From a virus: a DNA stretch of 35,923 bases. A model generated the notes under the pieces. It was not told the origin of the DNA, made no database searches, and saw only the letters and a program-made list of their open reading frames with translations. The stretch spans positions 1 to 35,923 of IMG/VR virus record IMGVR_UViG_3300032235_000059. One strand, given 5' to 3'. The position numbers and the translations under genes are program-made. Shown in pieces: positions 8,804-15,670 of this stretch (within the stretch, counting starts at the first letter, position 1; the number at the start of each line of letters is the position of its first letter).

Positions 8804-10353
8804 TGTCTAAAGGCAAAAATACCTATTCTGTAACTATTCCCGGTTCAGGAACGTATCAGGTTGAATCTGATCGTCCATTAACGGATGCTGAGGCTTATCA
8901 GGCTGCTTTAGGGTCTGCACAGCCTAGAGGCGTAACTGAAGAAATAGGTCGTAAGTTTGGTATTGCTGCTAGAGGTGCTGCTCCTGTAGCGGCTGGTACT
9001 GCTGGTGGTTTTATGGTTGGCGGTGCGCCGGGAGCTTTGGCAGGTGGTCTAGCATTGCCTCTTGCTGAAGTTGGTACTCAGGCTGCTAACGTCCTATTAC
9101 CTGAGAAATACCAGATTCCATCTCCTACTGGTGCTGTAGAAAACCTGCTAACTCGTCTTGGTTTTCCTGCCCCTGAAACTATGGGAGAACGTGCTTTACA
9201 GGCTGGTAGTAGTGCCTTAACGAGCGTAGGTGGTCAGTTACAGGCTTTGCCACAGATCGCTAGAACGGCTCAGACAGAGTTAGGCCGTGGTTTGGCTACA
9301 GAGTTTGCTAAGGCTCCTACTCGTCAATTAGCGGCTGCTGCTCCTGCTGCTGCTGTTGGTCAGGGTGTAGCAGAATATACGGGTAGTCCTGCTGCTGGCA
9401 TGGTTGCGGGTATGGGTACTGGTGCTGCGTTTGGTGTTGGTGCTAGACAAACTACAGGCCCGACTAGAGGTGAGTTAGCTGCTCAAGCTAGCAAGTCATT
9501 TGATGCTGCTCGTCAGGCTGGTATCGCATTTGATCCACAGAAATTCTCTGGCAATATGCTGAAGATTGCTGGTGATCTGCGTCAGGAAGGCTATACGCCA
9601 ACTGGATACCCGAAGATTGAAGCTGCTATTAAGGAATTGACTGCACCTGCTCCTAAAGATTTTACAGAACTTCAGGCATTACGGAAGATCATCCAAAACT
9701 CTCAGGCTAGTGCTGATGCTGCTGAAAGACGTTTAGCGACAATCCTGAAGGATAAGTTTGATGACTATATCCTCAATGCGCCACAATCTGATTTATTAGG
9801 TACAAATACTAAGACTGGTGTAGCCGTTTGGAAACAGGCTAGAGACCAGTACAACCGTCAGATGAAGGGTGAGATTTTTGAGCGTATGCTTGAAAATGCT
9901 CAGTTGGACGTTAGCAAGTTTACTCAGTCTGGTACTGAAAATTCCTTAGCTCAACAGTTACGTCAGTTGGCTAAGAATGATAAGAAAATGCGTCTTTTTA
10001 CAAAAGAAGAACAAGCCGCTATTCGTTCTGCTTCTAAAGGCTCAACGACGCAGAATATGCTCAAGTTCTACGGAAGATTCGCTCCTACGAGTCCTATCCC
10101 TGCTAGTTTTGCTGGCGGTGCTGCTGTTTATGAGCCTACGATTGGCCTACCATTTACGGCTGGTGCTATAGCTTCTCGTTATGGTGCTACTAAGATGCGT
10201 GAGGGTTCCGTACAGAACTTAGCTGACATTATGAGAGCTGGTCGTGGGGCTAATATTCCACCTAACCTAGTTCCTGCTGTAACTGGGGCTAGAGGTCTAT
10301 TAGCGCCACTTAACGTAACTGAGGAAGAACTCAGAAACATTACTGGGATGTAA
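8803..10353 (+). CDS. Large internal virion / ejection protein 4
   Basis: A 516-residue protein starting with a small beta module ('YSVTIPGSGTYQVESDRPLTDAEAY'), followed by Ala/Gly hydrophobic stretches at about residues 57-90 and 175-215 that could insert in membranes. A helical part ends 'ARGLLAPLNVTEEELRNITGM'. It is the last and one of the largest members of the ejection block. Hydrophobic glycine-rich stretches separated by charged helices suit a periplasm-spanning channel component. No catalytic motif is recognised. Confidence 0.65.
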   Translation: MSKGKNTYSVTIPGSGTYQVESDRPLTDAEAYQAALGSAQPRGVTEEIGRKFGIAARGAAPVAAGTAGGFMVGGAPGALAGGLALPLAEVGTQAANVLLPEKYQIPSPTGAVENLLTRLGFPAPETMGERALQAGSSALTSVGGQLQALPQIARTAQTELGRGLATEFAKAPTRQLAAAAPAAAVGQGVAEYTGSPAAGMVAGMGTGAAFGVGARQTTGPTRGELAAQASKSFDAARQAGIAFDPQKFSGNMLKIAGDLRQEGYTPTGYPKIEAAIKELTAPAPKDFTELQALRKIIQNSQASADAAERRLATILKDKFDDYILNAPQSDLLGTNTKTGVAVWKQARDQYNRQMKGEIFERMLENAQLDVSKFTQSGTENSLAQQLRQLAKNDKKMRLFTKEEQAAIRSASKGSTTQNMLKFYGRFAPTSPIPASFAGGAAVYEPTIGLPFTAGAIASRYGATKMREGSVQNLADIMRAGRGANIPPNLVPAVTGARGLLAPLNVTEEELRNITGM

Positions 10354-10355
10354 TC

Positions 10356-11081
10356 ATGCCAAAGAACAAAGTTAGCGAATGGAGTGCGACAGCGTCTAAT
10401 AACACCGACATCGGTGGTATTAACATTGCTGAAGGATGTGCGCCTAGTGGTATCAATAACGCTATCCGTGAGCTTATGGCTCAGGTTAAGGATATGCAAG
10501 CAGGGTCAGATGCAGATACCTTTACCGTAGGTGGTAATTTAACTGTTTCTAGTACATTAACTGCTAACTCGTCTGTTGGTACTGCTGGTCAAGCATTGGT
10601 CTCTAGAGGTTCTGGGGAATCTCCTCAGTGGAGTACAGTATTTGTTACCGGCATGATTATGATGTGGTCTGGAACCATTGCCACAATCCCTAGCGGTTGG
10701 GTGCTTTGTAATGGTTCTAATGGAACCCCAGACTTGCGTAATCGCTTTATTATTGGTGCTAACGCTGACGATGGTGGTGCAGCTAAGACTAACGTAACAG
10801 GGGCAGCTACTCAGACTGGCGGTACTAAAGATGCGATTGTTGTAAGCCATACACACACAGCAACTGTTACTGATCCGGGTCACGTTCACTCTGTAGAAGC
10901 TGATTTAGTGTTTGTTAATGGCGCGAGTATTACTGGTGTTAGAACAACAGGAACAACATCTTCAGCATATATAAATTCAGCAGTTACTGGCATTTCGGTA
11001 TCTAATAGCACAGAAGGCTCATCCGGCACTAACCAGAACCTTCCTCCGTACTACGCACTCGCGTTTATCATGAAGTCATAA
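10356..11081 (+). CDS. Tail-collar-domain fibre protein
   Basis: A 241-residue protein. Residues about 100-150 match the phage tail collar domain: 'GMIMMWSGTIATIPSGWVLC' then 'NGTPDLRNRFIIGA'. A histidine pair 'SHTHTATVTDPGHVHSV' and the terminal 'NLPPYYALAFIMKS' are also hallmarks of collar-type fibres, where His-x-His motifs can bind metal ions along a trimeric needle. The N-terminal 50 residues ('KVSEWSATASNNTDIGGINI') resemble phage fibre attachment segments. It probably forms a tail fibre or spike, although it is encoded next to the lysis genes. Confidence 0.85.
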   Translation: MPKNKVSEWSATASNNTDIGGINIAEGCAPSGINNAIRELMAQVKDMQAGSDADTFTVGGNLTVSSTLTANSSVGTAGQALVSRGSGESPQWSTVFVTGMIMMWSGTIATIPSGWVLCNGSNGTPDLRNRFIIGANADDGGAAKTNVTGAATQTGGTKDAIVVSHTHTATVTDPGHVHSVEADLVFVNGASITGVRTTGTTSSAYINSAVTGISVSNSTEGSSGTNQNLPPYYALAFIMKS

Positions 11082-11082
11082 C

Positions 11083-11361
11083 ATGGAAAACTTATTCTCT
11101 CAAATCGTTGTAGGTATTGGTGGTCTAGGTGCAGGAGCTTGGGCTATGTATCAGAAGATTCAGGCCGATAACCGGAACAATAAATCTGCTGAGATAACTG
11201 ATGCCGCTTGGCAACAGGTTATCGCTACCTTGCGTGAAGAAGTCGAACGTATGTCTATTCGTCTAGCGGCTGTTGAAGAACAAAACCGTAAATGCGAGGA
11301 GCATAACGAGGAATTGCGTCGTGAGTTGTCCGATATAAAGATGCGTCTCCATGTAGAGTGA
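11083..11361 (+). CDS. Small membrane-anchored coiled-coil protein
   Basis: A 92-residue protein with one N-terminal hydrophobic segment (residues 5-24, 'FSQIVVGIGGLGAGAWAMY') and a charged coiled coil from about 48 to 90. A single inner-membrane anchor plus periplasmic coiled coil fits a lysis-cassette accessory, an i-spanin-like protein or a pinholin. Because a clear Rz/Rz1 pair exists at 13606, a holin or accessory role is more likely here. Its TGA overlaps the next GTG start. Confidence 0.7.
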   Translation: MENLFSQIVVGIGGLGAGAWAMYQKIQADNRNNKSAEITDAAWQQVIATLREEVERMSIRLAAVEEQNRKCEEHNEELRRELSDIKMRLHVE

Positions 11362-12059
11362 TTGACCCTGTAACAATTGCTGCGGCTTACAAGGCCTGTA
11401 CGACTTGTATCGACTTAGCAAAGAAGGGCGTAGAACTCTATAAGCAGATTAAGAGTACTAGCGGAGATGTTAGCGACGTACTAAAAGACCTAAAAGAACA
11501 GTATCACAAGATAGTCGATCCTAGTCCTGAGCAGAAAAAGCAATATAACGAAGAAGTTAAGCGGGTTCAGGAAGTAGCTAAAGCAACGCCAGATGATGTG
11601 CTTAACGATATATGGTCGAATCTAGGTACGTTTATCGACCAGTACGAGGCTCTAGTAAAGATATACGTCCAGAGTGAAGCAGTATCTAAAGAGGTCTATA
11701 AAGGTGACTTATCGCTAGGTCGCAGGGCATTAGAGAGGATCAGGCTGGAATCCAAACTTGACGATATGCTGGCTCAGGTCAGGGAGCAGATGGTCTATAA
11801 CACTCCACCGGAGTTAGGATCAGTTTGGAGCCGTTTTGAGAAGGCATGGACTGATATTCAGAACGAGCAAGCAGATGCTCTGGCGATAGAGACTAGAAAG
11901 ATTCAAGCGGCTCGATGGCAACGAAGGCAACAGATAAATCGGGTAAAAAGTCAGCTGGCATGGATTGGGGCGGTCGTTCTTACAATTCTATGGGCAATAA
12001 TGCTAATGGTGCTGATAGTAAAAAGCGAGACGATGAGAACATCCCTTGGACATTATTGA
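11358..12059 (+). CDS. Helical protein with C-terminal membrane anchor
   Basis: A 233-residue protein starting at GTG, within a GTGA overlap with the previous stop. It is charged and helical through residue 195, then has one strong transmembrane segment (about 200-222, 'LAWIGAVVLTILWAIMLMVLIV') and a short tail. The last 145 bases overlap the next gene in a different frame. I do not recognise the family. The position between a membrane coiled-coil protein and the endolysin suggests a lysis-timing or envelope role. Confidence 0.75.
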   Translation: MIDPVTIAAAYKACTTCIDLAKKGVELYKQIKSTSGDVSDVLKDLKEQYHKIVDPSPEQKKQYNEEVKRVQEVAKATPDDVLNDIWSNLGTFIDQYEALVKIYVQSEAVSKEVYKGDLSLGRRALERIRLESKLDDMLAQVREQMVYNTPPELGSVWSRFEKAWTDIQNEQADALAIETRKIQAARWQRRQQINRVKSQLAWIGAVVLTILWAIMLMVLIVKSETMRTSLGHY

Positions 12060-12220
12060 TTACTGTCATGGCGGTGTTATTAACCTTCTTTATCGTAATG
12101 CCTATTATTGGTTTTATGCTGTGGGATTTACATATAGCGACTCAGGCTGCTGTCCATGAAGTTAGAAAGATGAAAGAGTTACGGCGAGACATACTGATAG
12201 AGAGGATGTATCGTGATTGA
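11915..12220 (+). CDS. Small membrane protein overlapping the previous gene out of frame
   Basis: A 101-residue frame with a Gly/Asn/Lys-rich N-terminus, one strong membrane segment (about residues 45-72, 'TLLITVMAVLLTFFIVMPII') and a basic C-terminal helix. It overlaps the upstream gene by 145 bases and the endolysin start by 8. The downstream 160 bases have no other rightward reading, which supports it being real. Starts at 11915, 11960 or 11990 are possible, none with a strong ribosome-binding site. It could be a holin or antiholin. Confidence 0.65.
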   Translation: MATKATDKSGKKSAGMDWGGRSYNSMGNNANGADSKKRDDENIPWTLLITVMAVLLTFFIVMPIIGFMLWDLHIATQAAVHEVRKMKELRRDILIERMYRD

Positions 12221-12851
12221 TCGTAAGGCATTTAAGAAGTTTATCCCTAACTCAAAGTACCCGGATCAATGGTACGACGCACTATTCAGTTCTCAGACTG
12301 AGCTAGGTGGGAAGTCTCTCCTAGAAGAATACGAGATTACGACTCCTAACCGTATAGCGTCATTCCTAGCCCAATGCCACCATGAATCAGGTGGATTCGT
12401 GTGGCTAACGGAGAACCTGAACTACTCTGCTGCTGGTCTCCTTAAAGTCTTCCCTAAGTATTTCCAGACAGACTCACAGGCTAAGGCTTACGCTAAACAG
12501 CCGGATAAGATCGCTAATTACGTCTACGCTAACCGTATGGGTAACGGTGATGAGGCTAGTGGTGAGGGAAGTCTGTACAAGGGAAGGGGTCTGATTCAAC
12601 TCACGGGCAAGGATAATTACTTCTGGTTCGCTGCTAGCCTAGAGATGACTCCAGAACAAGCCTCAGAGTACACACAGACGTTTGAAGGTGCTGCTCAGAG
12701 TGCCTGTTGGTTCTGGGAGACTAACAAGCTAAATAGATTCGCAGACGCTGGTGATCTCAGAGGCATGACTAAGGTCATTAACGGTGGTTACAAGGGTATG
12801 GAAGATAGAGAGGCTCAGTATGCGCGCGCTTTGGCTGTTGTTCATTCTTAG
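12213..12851 (+). CDS. Endolysin, glycoside hydrolase family 19 (chitinase-like)
   Basis: A 212-residue lysozyme-like enzyme that cleaves the glycan strands of peptidoglycan. GH19 marks are 'FLAQCHHESGGF' (residues 51-62; Glu58 is the expected catalytic acid), 'TENLNYSAAGL', 'YKGRGLIQLTGKDNY' (122-136) and 'SACWFWETNKLN'. There is no signal peptide, so it needs a holin to reach the wall. It starts at GTG, overlapping the previous stop; the aligned protein start 'MIDRKAFKKF' looks natural. Length is normal for phage GH19 endolysins. Confidence 0.9.
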   Translation: MIDRKAFKKFIPNSKYPDQWYDALFSSQTELGGKSLLEEYEITTPNRIASFLAQCHHESGGFVWLTENLNYSAAGLLKVFPKYFQTDSQAKAYAKQPDKIANYVYANRMGNGDEASGEGSLYKGRGLIQLTGKDNYFWFAASLEMTPEQASEYTQTFEGAAQSACWFWETNKLNRFADAGDLRGMTKVINGGYKGMEDREAQYARALAVVHS

Positions 12852-13002
12852 TCTCGTAGGCTGTGAGGATAGGTTCCGTTATCCCTGTCAAGATAACAAG
12901 AACTGGAATAAACCTGAGTGTCAGCGTCCTACCTGTGCTGTAACTGGGACTTGTCCTGACCAGCTAGTACCTGCTGCTGACTTTAAGCCGGAGGAAAAAT
13001 GA
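12820..13002 (+). CDS. Small Cys-rich lipoprotein
   Basis: A 60-residue protein starting at ATG 12820 after an AGAGAGG ribosome-binding site. The signal peptide 'MRALWLLFILSLVGC' ends in an LVGC lipobox (Cys15), so export and lipidation at Cys15 are expected. The mature part has five more cysteines. Its first 32 bases overlap the endolysin 3' end. An upstream in-frame start at 12784 would spoil the signal peptide. It could be an outer-membrane lysis helper or a superinfection-exclusion lipoprotein; a dedicated o-spanin exists at 13823. Confidence 0.75.
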   Translation: MRALWLLFILSLVGCEDRFRYPCQDNKNWNKPECQRPTCAVTGTCPDQLVPAADFKPEEK

Positions 13003-13430
13003 AGTGGAATTCTGACCAAATTGATAGCATCATTAAGCTGATTATTGGCACGACGTTCTGCTTAGTCATTTTGATGATGTCTGGTGTAGCTACATACTCT
13101 ATCGTTTTCGTGACCCAACCGATGACAGGGATTGCGCCGGTTGATAAAGCACTGTTTGCACTACTTAGCGACATCTCGAAATACTGCCTCGGAGCATTGG
13201 CTACGTTACTTGCTCTGCGTGGTAAGGACGGGGTTGCTAAGTTGATCGATCCACCACCCGGAGTCTCTAAGGCTAGTGACTGGACTGATCCACCTAAAGC
13301 ACCACCACCGTCACCTGTACAACAACCTGTACGCATGGAACCGACGATAGCTCCTATTAGTTCTGCACCAACGGCAGGTTATAACGGTAAAGCAGCCCCT
13401 GAACAACCACCTCACCCGGAGATAACATGA
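12999..13430 (+). CDS. Two-helix membrane protein, candidate holin
   Basis: A 143-residue protein with two hydrophobic segments (about residues 11-38 and 46-70) and a Pro/Ala-rich hydrophilic tail of about 70 residues. It starts at an ATGA overlap with the lipoprotein stop. Two transmembrane helices next to endolysin and spanin genes fit a class II holin, but its cytoplasmic tail is longer than usual. It is the best holin candidate of four small membrane proteins here. Confidence 0.7.
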   Translation: MKWNSDQIDSIIKLIIGTTFCLVILMMSGVATYSIVFVTQPMTGIAPVDKALFALLSDISKYCLGALATLLALRGKDGVAKLIDPPPGVSKASDWTDPPKAPPPSPVQQPVRMEPTIAPISSAPTAGYNGKAAPEQPPHPEIT

Positions 13431-13609
13431 TTGCATTACGCATGGTTGGAACTGTGTTTCTTAGTCTATTTCTTGTGTTTAACATTCACGCAGGAGAGAC
13501 TAAAAAAGTCTGCAATGCCCAAAAAGATAAAAAGGGTAAAGAGGTTCAGGTCTGTCGTGAGGTCAAGGTACACAAGAAACTTGATGGAACGAAAGTACCG
13601 CCGAAATGA
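13427..13609 (+). CDS. Small secreted basic protein
   Basis: A 60-residue protein linked by ATGA overlaps on both sides. Residues 1-22 form a signal peptide ('MVGTVFLSLFLVFNIHAG' core, likely cut after Ala). The mature 38 residues are lysine-rich with two cysteines that could form a disulfide. It is encoded between the holin candidate and Rz. I do not recognise the family; a periplasmic accessory in lysis is a guess. Confidence 0.65.
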   Translation: MIALRMVGTVFLSLFLVFNIHAGETKKVCNAQKDKKGKEVQVCREVKVHKKLDGTKVPPK

Positions 13610-14064
13610 ATCCGTATCTCATCCTCGGCGTTGTATTCGCAGTCGGTGTAGCCGGAGCAGGTGGCCTATACAAGGGTCACAAGCTAGGTAAGGCTGAGGT
13701 TCAGCAACAATGGGATAAGGAGAAAGCCGAGCAATATGCTGCTTATGCTAAGGCTCAGGAAGAAGCCCGTAAGAAGGAGCAAGAGCTACAGGCTAATGCG
13801 GATCAACTAAGGAGGGAGAAGGATGAAGAAATCAGGGATATTGCTGCTAAGTCTGCTGCCCTTGCTAGTAAGCTGCGCGACAGGAAAGACCGCCCCACCC
13901 AAACAAGTTCCTTGTCCAGTACCTCCCAATCTTGCGGTGGAGCGTCTGGAAAGGAATTGGCTCGGGGAGATGGAGAGTTTCTTGCAGGGTACGCTGCCGA
14001 CGCAGCAAGGCTCCAAGTCTCCCTCGAAACCTGTATCAAACAGTACGAAGCCCTAAGAAAGTGA
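13606..14064 (+). CDS. Rz: Rz-like inner-membrane spanin
   Basis: A 152-residue type II membrane protein: N-terminal anchor at residues 4-24 ('YLILGVVFAVGVAGAGGLY'), then a long charged helix rich in Glu/Lys/Gln/Ala to about residue 95. This is the architecture of i-spanins, which link to a lipoprotein partner and fuse inner and outer membranes at the end of lysis. The partner Rz1 is encoded inside it in the +1 frame at 13823. The start overlaps the previous stop by four bases. Confidence 0.85.
   Translation: MNPYLILGVVFAVGVAGAGGLYKGHKLGKAEVQQQWDKEKAEQYAAYAKAQEEARKKEQELQANADQLRREKDEEIRDIAAKSAALASKLRDRKDRPTQTSSLSSTSQSCGGASGKELARGDGEFLAGYAADAARLQVSLETCIKQYEALRK
13823..14056 (+). CDS. Rz1: Rz1-like outer-membrane spanin lipoprotein, nested in Rz
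   Basis: A 77-residue frame entirely within Rz. The signal peptide 'MKKSGILLLSLLPLLVSC' ends in a lipobox with Cys18. The mature part is proline-rich ('APPKQVPCPVPPNLAV'), as in lambda Rz1, and lacks a membrane helix. A strong AAGGAGGGAGAAGG ribosome-binding stretch precedes the ATG. Nested Rz1 in a shifted frame is the classic arrangement, so both genes support each other. Confidence 0.85.
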   Translation: MKKSGILLLSLLPLLVSCATGKTAPPKQVPCPVPPNLAVERLERNWLGEMESFLQGTLPTQQGSKSPSKPVSNSTKP

Positions 14065-14256
14065 CTCTGAGGCTTGCGTAGCGATCTCTGAAGCCGTTTT
14101 TATCATCTGGTCATAGGTCTGACCACTACCCCTAGCAATTAAGCCTCCTAGAGCCGCTGCGAAGAACAGTCTCCAGTCGTAGTTCTGGGGGGTAAATTGT
14201 ACTGTTTCAGGTGGGTTCCATTTAGGATCATCAGGATTCTTACGAGGTCTGCCCAT
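14053..14256 (-). CDS. Small protein of unknown function, end of leftward operon
   Basis: A 67-residue protein on the minus strand, overlapping Rz tail to tail by 12 bases. The N-terminus is Pro/Lys/Asn-rich ('MGRPRKNPDDPKWNPPE'), followed by an aromatic segment and a short hydrophobic helix ('RLFFAAALGGLIARG'). AAGGGAACG upstream serves as ribosome-binding site. The beginning 'GRPRKNPDDPKW' recalls AT-hook-like basic termini. No function is recognised. Confidence 0.6.
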   Translation of the reverse strand: MGRPRKNPDDPKWNPPETVQFTPQNYDWRLFFAAALGGLIARGSGQTYDQMIKTASEIATQASESLS

Positions 14257-14449
14257 TACGTTCCCTTAATTGTTTGATAATTTTATTGATGTGGTTTACT
14301 GGACTAGGCTTGCCAGATAGATTCCTGTAAATACTTGGGGATTTCTTATCAAGGCAAGACTTGCAAATCCAGCGGTTAGTGCGTTTACCGCGCCTAAATA
14401 TCCCACCGTCCTCGTCTCTCATGGCTTGGCAACTTGTGCAGAATTTCAT
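14240..14449 (-). CDS. Zinc-ribbon protein
   Basis: A 69-residue protein with two CxxC knuckles: 'CTSC' at residues 4-7 and 'CKSC' at 29-32, separated by a basic arginine-rich loop. This is a treble-clef or ribbon-like zinc-binding layout. The rest is basic. Its ATG overlaps the stop of the next upstream gene. Binding to DNA, RNA or host protein is possible but unspecified. Confidence 0.7.
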   Translation of the reverse strand: MKFCTSCQAMRDEDGGIFRRGKRTNRWICKSCLDKKSPSIYRNLSGKPSPVNHINKIIKQLRERNGQTS

Positions 14450-14640
14450 AGTCTACGTTGGCAGGTAAATGCTTGGATGTCTACGCGAAATGCCCCTGCA
14501 AACTTGCAATCAGAGGCTATCCGAGATTCTGTCTGAATCCCACCGACGTACCAGCCGATAACGCAGAGGATGATGGCAACGATAGACTTAGCCCACCATT
14601 TATTGACCATTTCGATTGCTTTAGTAATGTCATTTGTCAT
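14446..14640 (-). CDS. Small single-pass membrane protein
   Basis: A 64-residue protein with an amphipathic N-terminal helix ('TKAIEMVNKWWAK'), one membrane segment at about residues 19-35 ('SIVAIILCVIGWYVGG') and a C-terminal segment with two cysteines ('DCKFAG', 'FTCQRR'). It overlaps both neighbours in the leftward operon, so it is likely translated. A membrane-exclusion role is possible; nothing in the sequence settles it. Confidence 0.65.
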   Translation of the reverse strand: MTNDITKAIEMVNKWWAKSIVAIILCVIGWYVGGIQTESRIASDCKFAGAFRVDIQAFTCQRRL

Positions 14641-14938
14641 CTTTAACGAATACCCCTTCTTTGTTTAAGTAGCCTTTACGATCCTTAATCTGCTCGTAGG
14701 CTGACTGGAAGCATTGTTTTAGATCGACATCTTCAATAGCAGCGACCATAGTAAGACAAACAAGAACGTCCCCAAGTCCATCGATAATTCCGTCACGGTC
14801 TCGCTTGGTAATCGCATCGGCTAACTCTCCCATCTCAGAAAAAGCCTTCAATAGCTGCGTTTTAGCGTCAGAGTTCTGAATAATCCCTCTAGCCTCACCC
14901 CAACGAACTACTACTAATTCTGTAGCCTCGTAGCTCAT
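14630..14938 (-). CDS. MazG-like nucleotide pyrophosphohydrolase
   Basis: A 102-residue all-helical protein. The metal-binding pattern is visible: 'KAFSEMGELADAI' (ExxE in helix 2) followed about 20 residues later by 'DGLGDVLVCL' (a variant of ExxD). These enzymes convert NTPs or dNTPs, including (p)ppGpp-related or damaged nucleotides, to monophosphates and pyrophosphate. Phage copies are thought to adjust host nucleotide pools. The third position reads D.L.D rather than E..D, a conservative change. The start overlaps the neighbouring gene. Confidence 0.8.
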   Translation of the reverse strand: MSYEATELVVVRWGEARGIIQNSDAKTQLLKAFSEMGELADAITKRDRDGIIDGLGDVLVCLTMVAAIEDVDLKQCFQSAYEQIKDRKGYLNKEGVFVKDDK

Positions 14939-15126
14939 AGGAAACTCTCAATCTCAACGATAGGCATATTGAAAGCCTTGTGGATGGCAATCTTTGTCTC
15001 AGCCGATACCCCGTTATGACCGTTACGAATCTTGCTAATAGTAGGCATAGATACGCCTATTTTTAGGGCTAGTTGACGGTCGTTCTTGATCTTGTGTGTT
15101 TCTTTCAAATAGTCCAACAGTTTCAT
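14935..15126 (-). CDS. XRE-family helix-turn-helix regulator
   Basis: A 63-residue protein almost wholly a Cro/CI-type DNA-binding domain: 'NDRQLALKIGVSMPTISKIR' at about residues 15-34 contains the helix-turn-helix, followed by 'VSAETKIAIHKAFN'. There is no peptidase or dimerisation domain, so it is Cro-like rather than a CI repressor. AGGAGAG lies 5 bases upstream of the ATG. It may act on the divergent control region at 17382-17509, where inverted repeats are found. Confidence 0.85.
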   Translation of the reverse strand: MKLLDYLKETHKIKNDRQLALKIGVSMPTISKIRNGHNGVSAETKIAIHKAFNMPIVEIESFL

Positions 15127-15139
15127 TTTCTCTCCTGAG

Positions 15140-15322
15140 TTAATGCTCGTCTTTCCGGGCTGTCATCATGCGTGTTTGGGCTACCCATGCAGACGGAAGG
15201 TAGCTATTCCGTGTGGCTCGGCCTATTACGACCCAAGATGCTGCACTCATCACCAACACGACTGAGGACTGAATCCAGAGATGTGGCTCAACGCCGTCCG
15301 GACGGCAATCATCAATCCTCAT
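15140..15322 (-). CDS. Possible 60-residue protein upstream of the XRE gene
   Basis: An open frame that ends 13 bases before the XRE start, with the XRE ribosome-binding site in the gap, as in true operon spacing here. The chosen ATG follows 'GACGGGGATC', a weak ribosome-binding site. A GTG at 15421 would give 93 residues. The middle has one hydrophobic stretch ('SSVVLVMSAASWVVIG'). The DNA also contains a palindrome and a direct repeat, so it could instead be a structured non-coding region. No family recognised. Confidence 0.35.
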   Translation of the reverse strand: MRIDDCRPDGVEPHLWIQSSVVLVMSAASWVVIGRATRNSYLPSAWVAQTRMMTARKDEH

Positions 15323-15347
15323 GCGTCTTGATCCCCGTCTTTCCGGG
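15148..15347. repeat. Direct repeat CGTCTTTCCGGG (two copies) with a palindrome between
   Basis: The 12-mer occurs at 15148-15159 and 15336-15347. The second copy sits in a hairpin CCCCG-TCTTTC-CGGGG (15333-15348). Between them is a perfect 14-base palindrome, GCCGTCCGGACGGC (15293-15306). On the minus strand CCTA-GCGA-TAGG (about 15422-15433) would form a GNRA tetraloop hairpin. The density of small inverted repeats suggests a regulatory or structured RNA region. Confidence 0.5.
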
Positions 15348-15514
15348 GTGTCTGCATACTCACATAGAAGGGGAGACAAACGTAAAGGAGCTATGCGTAT
15401 GCTGCGTAGGTTACGCGCCACCTATCGCTAGGCTTAAGGGTGAGGTACTCGCTTCACCAGTTCTATCCTTGACGATTTGTTAATCGAAAAGCTGGCATCC
15501 GCTTTCCCTCGTAG
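15323..15514. other. Stretch with no confident gene
   Basis: Between the doubtful frame ending at 15322 and the Cys-rich peptide gene at 15515 I find no convincing coding frame. On the plus strand a well-placed AAAGGAG precedes an ATG at 15393 that opens only 12 codons. Small GC-rich hairpins are present (see the repeat entry). It may carry the leader of the downstream leftward genes. Confidence 0.5.
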
Positions 15515-15661
15515 TTAATTGCAATTCGTATTACACACGCCACCGAAGCAGCAAGTTGTACAAGTAACGTACTGACCGTTATAGCTGTAGCTATGTGTAG
15601 TGCAGCTAGCCCATACTAGAGGTGCTGTAACTGCTAACCAAAATGCGACTAGGTATTTCAT
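15515..15661 (-). CDS. 48-residue secreted Cys-rich peptide
   Basis: A strong GGAGGAACT ribosome-binding site directly precedes the ATG. Residues 1-18 are a signal peptide ('MKYLVAFWLAVTAPLVWA'). The mature 30 residues contain six cysteines (20, 34, 37, 38, 43, 47) in the pattern C-x13-C-x2-CC-x4-C-x3-C, with a 'YNGQYVTCTTCC' core. An even number of cysteines suggests three disulfides in the periplasm. I recall similar tiny peptides in phages of beta-proteobacteria but cannot name a family. The target is unknown. Confidence 0.75.
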   Translation of the reverse strand: MKYLVAFWLAVTAPLVWASCTTHSYSYNGQYVTCTTCCFGGVCNTNCN

Positions 15662-15670
15662 AGTTCCTCC

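Noticed and set aside
13431-13691. 86-codon frame overlapping the small secreted protein and Rz
   Set aside because: It is Arg/Ser-rich, lacks a ribosome-binding site, and the two overlapping frames show a signal peptide and a membrane anchor.
15172-15483. 103-codon plus-strand frame in the repeat-rich patch
   Set aside because: No ribosome-binding site, no recognisable features, and it runs against the direction of the surrounding operon.
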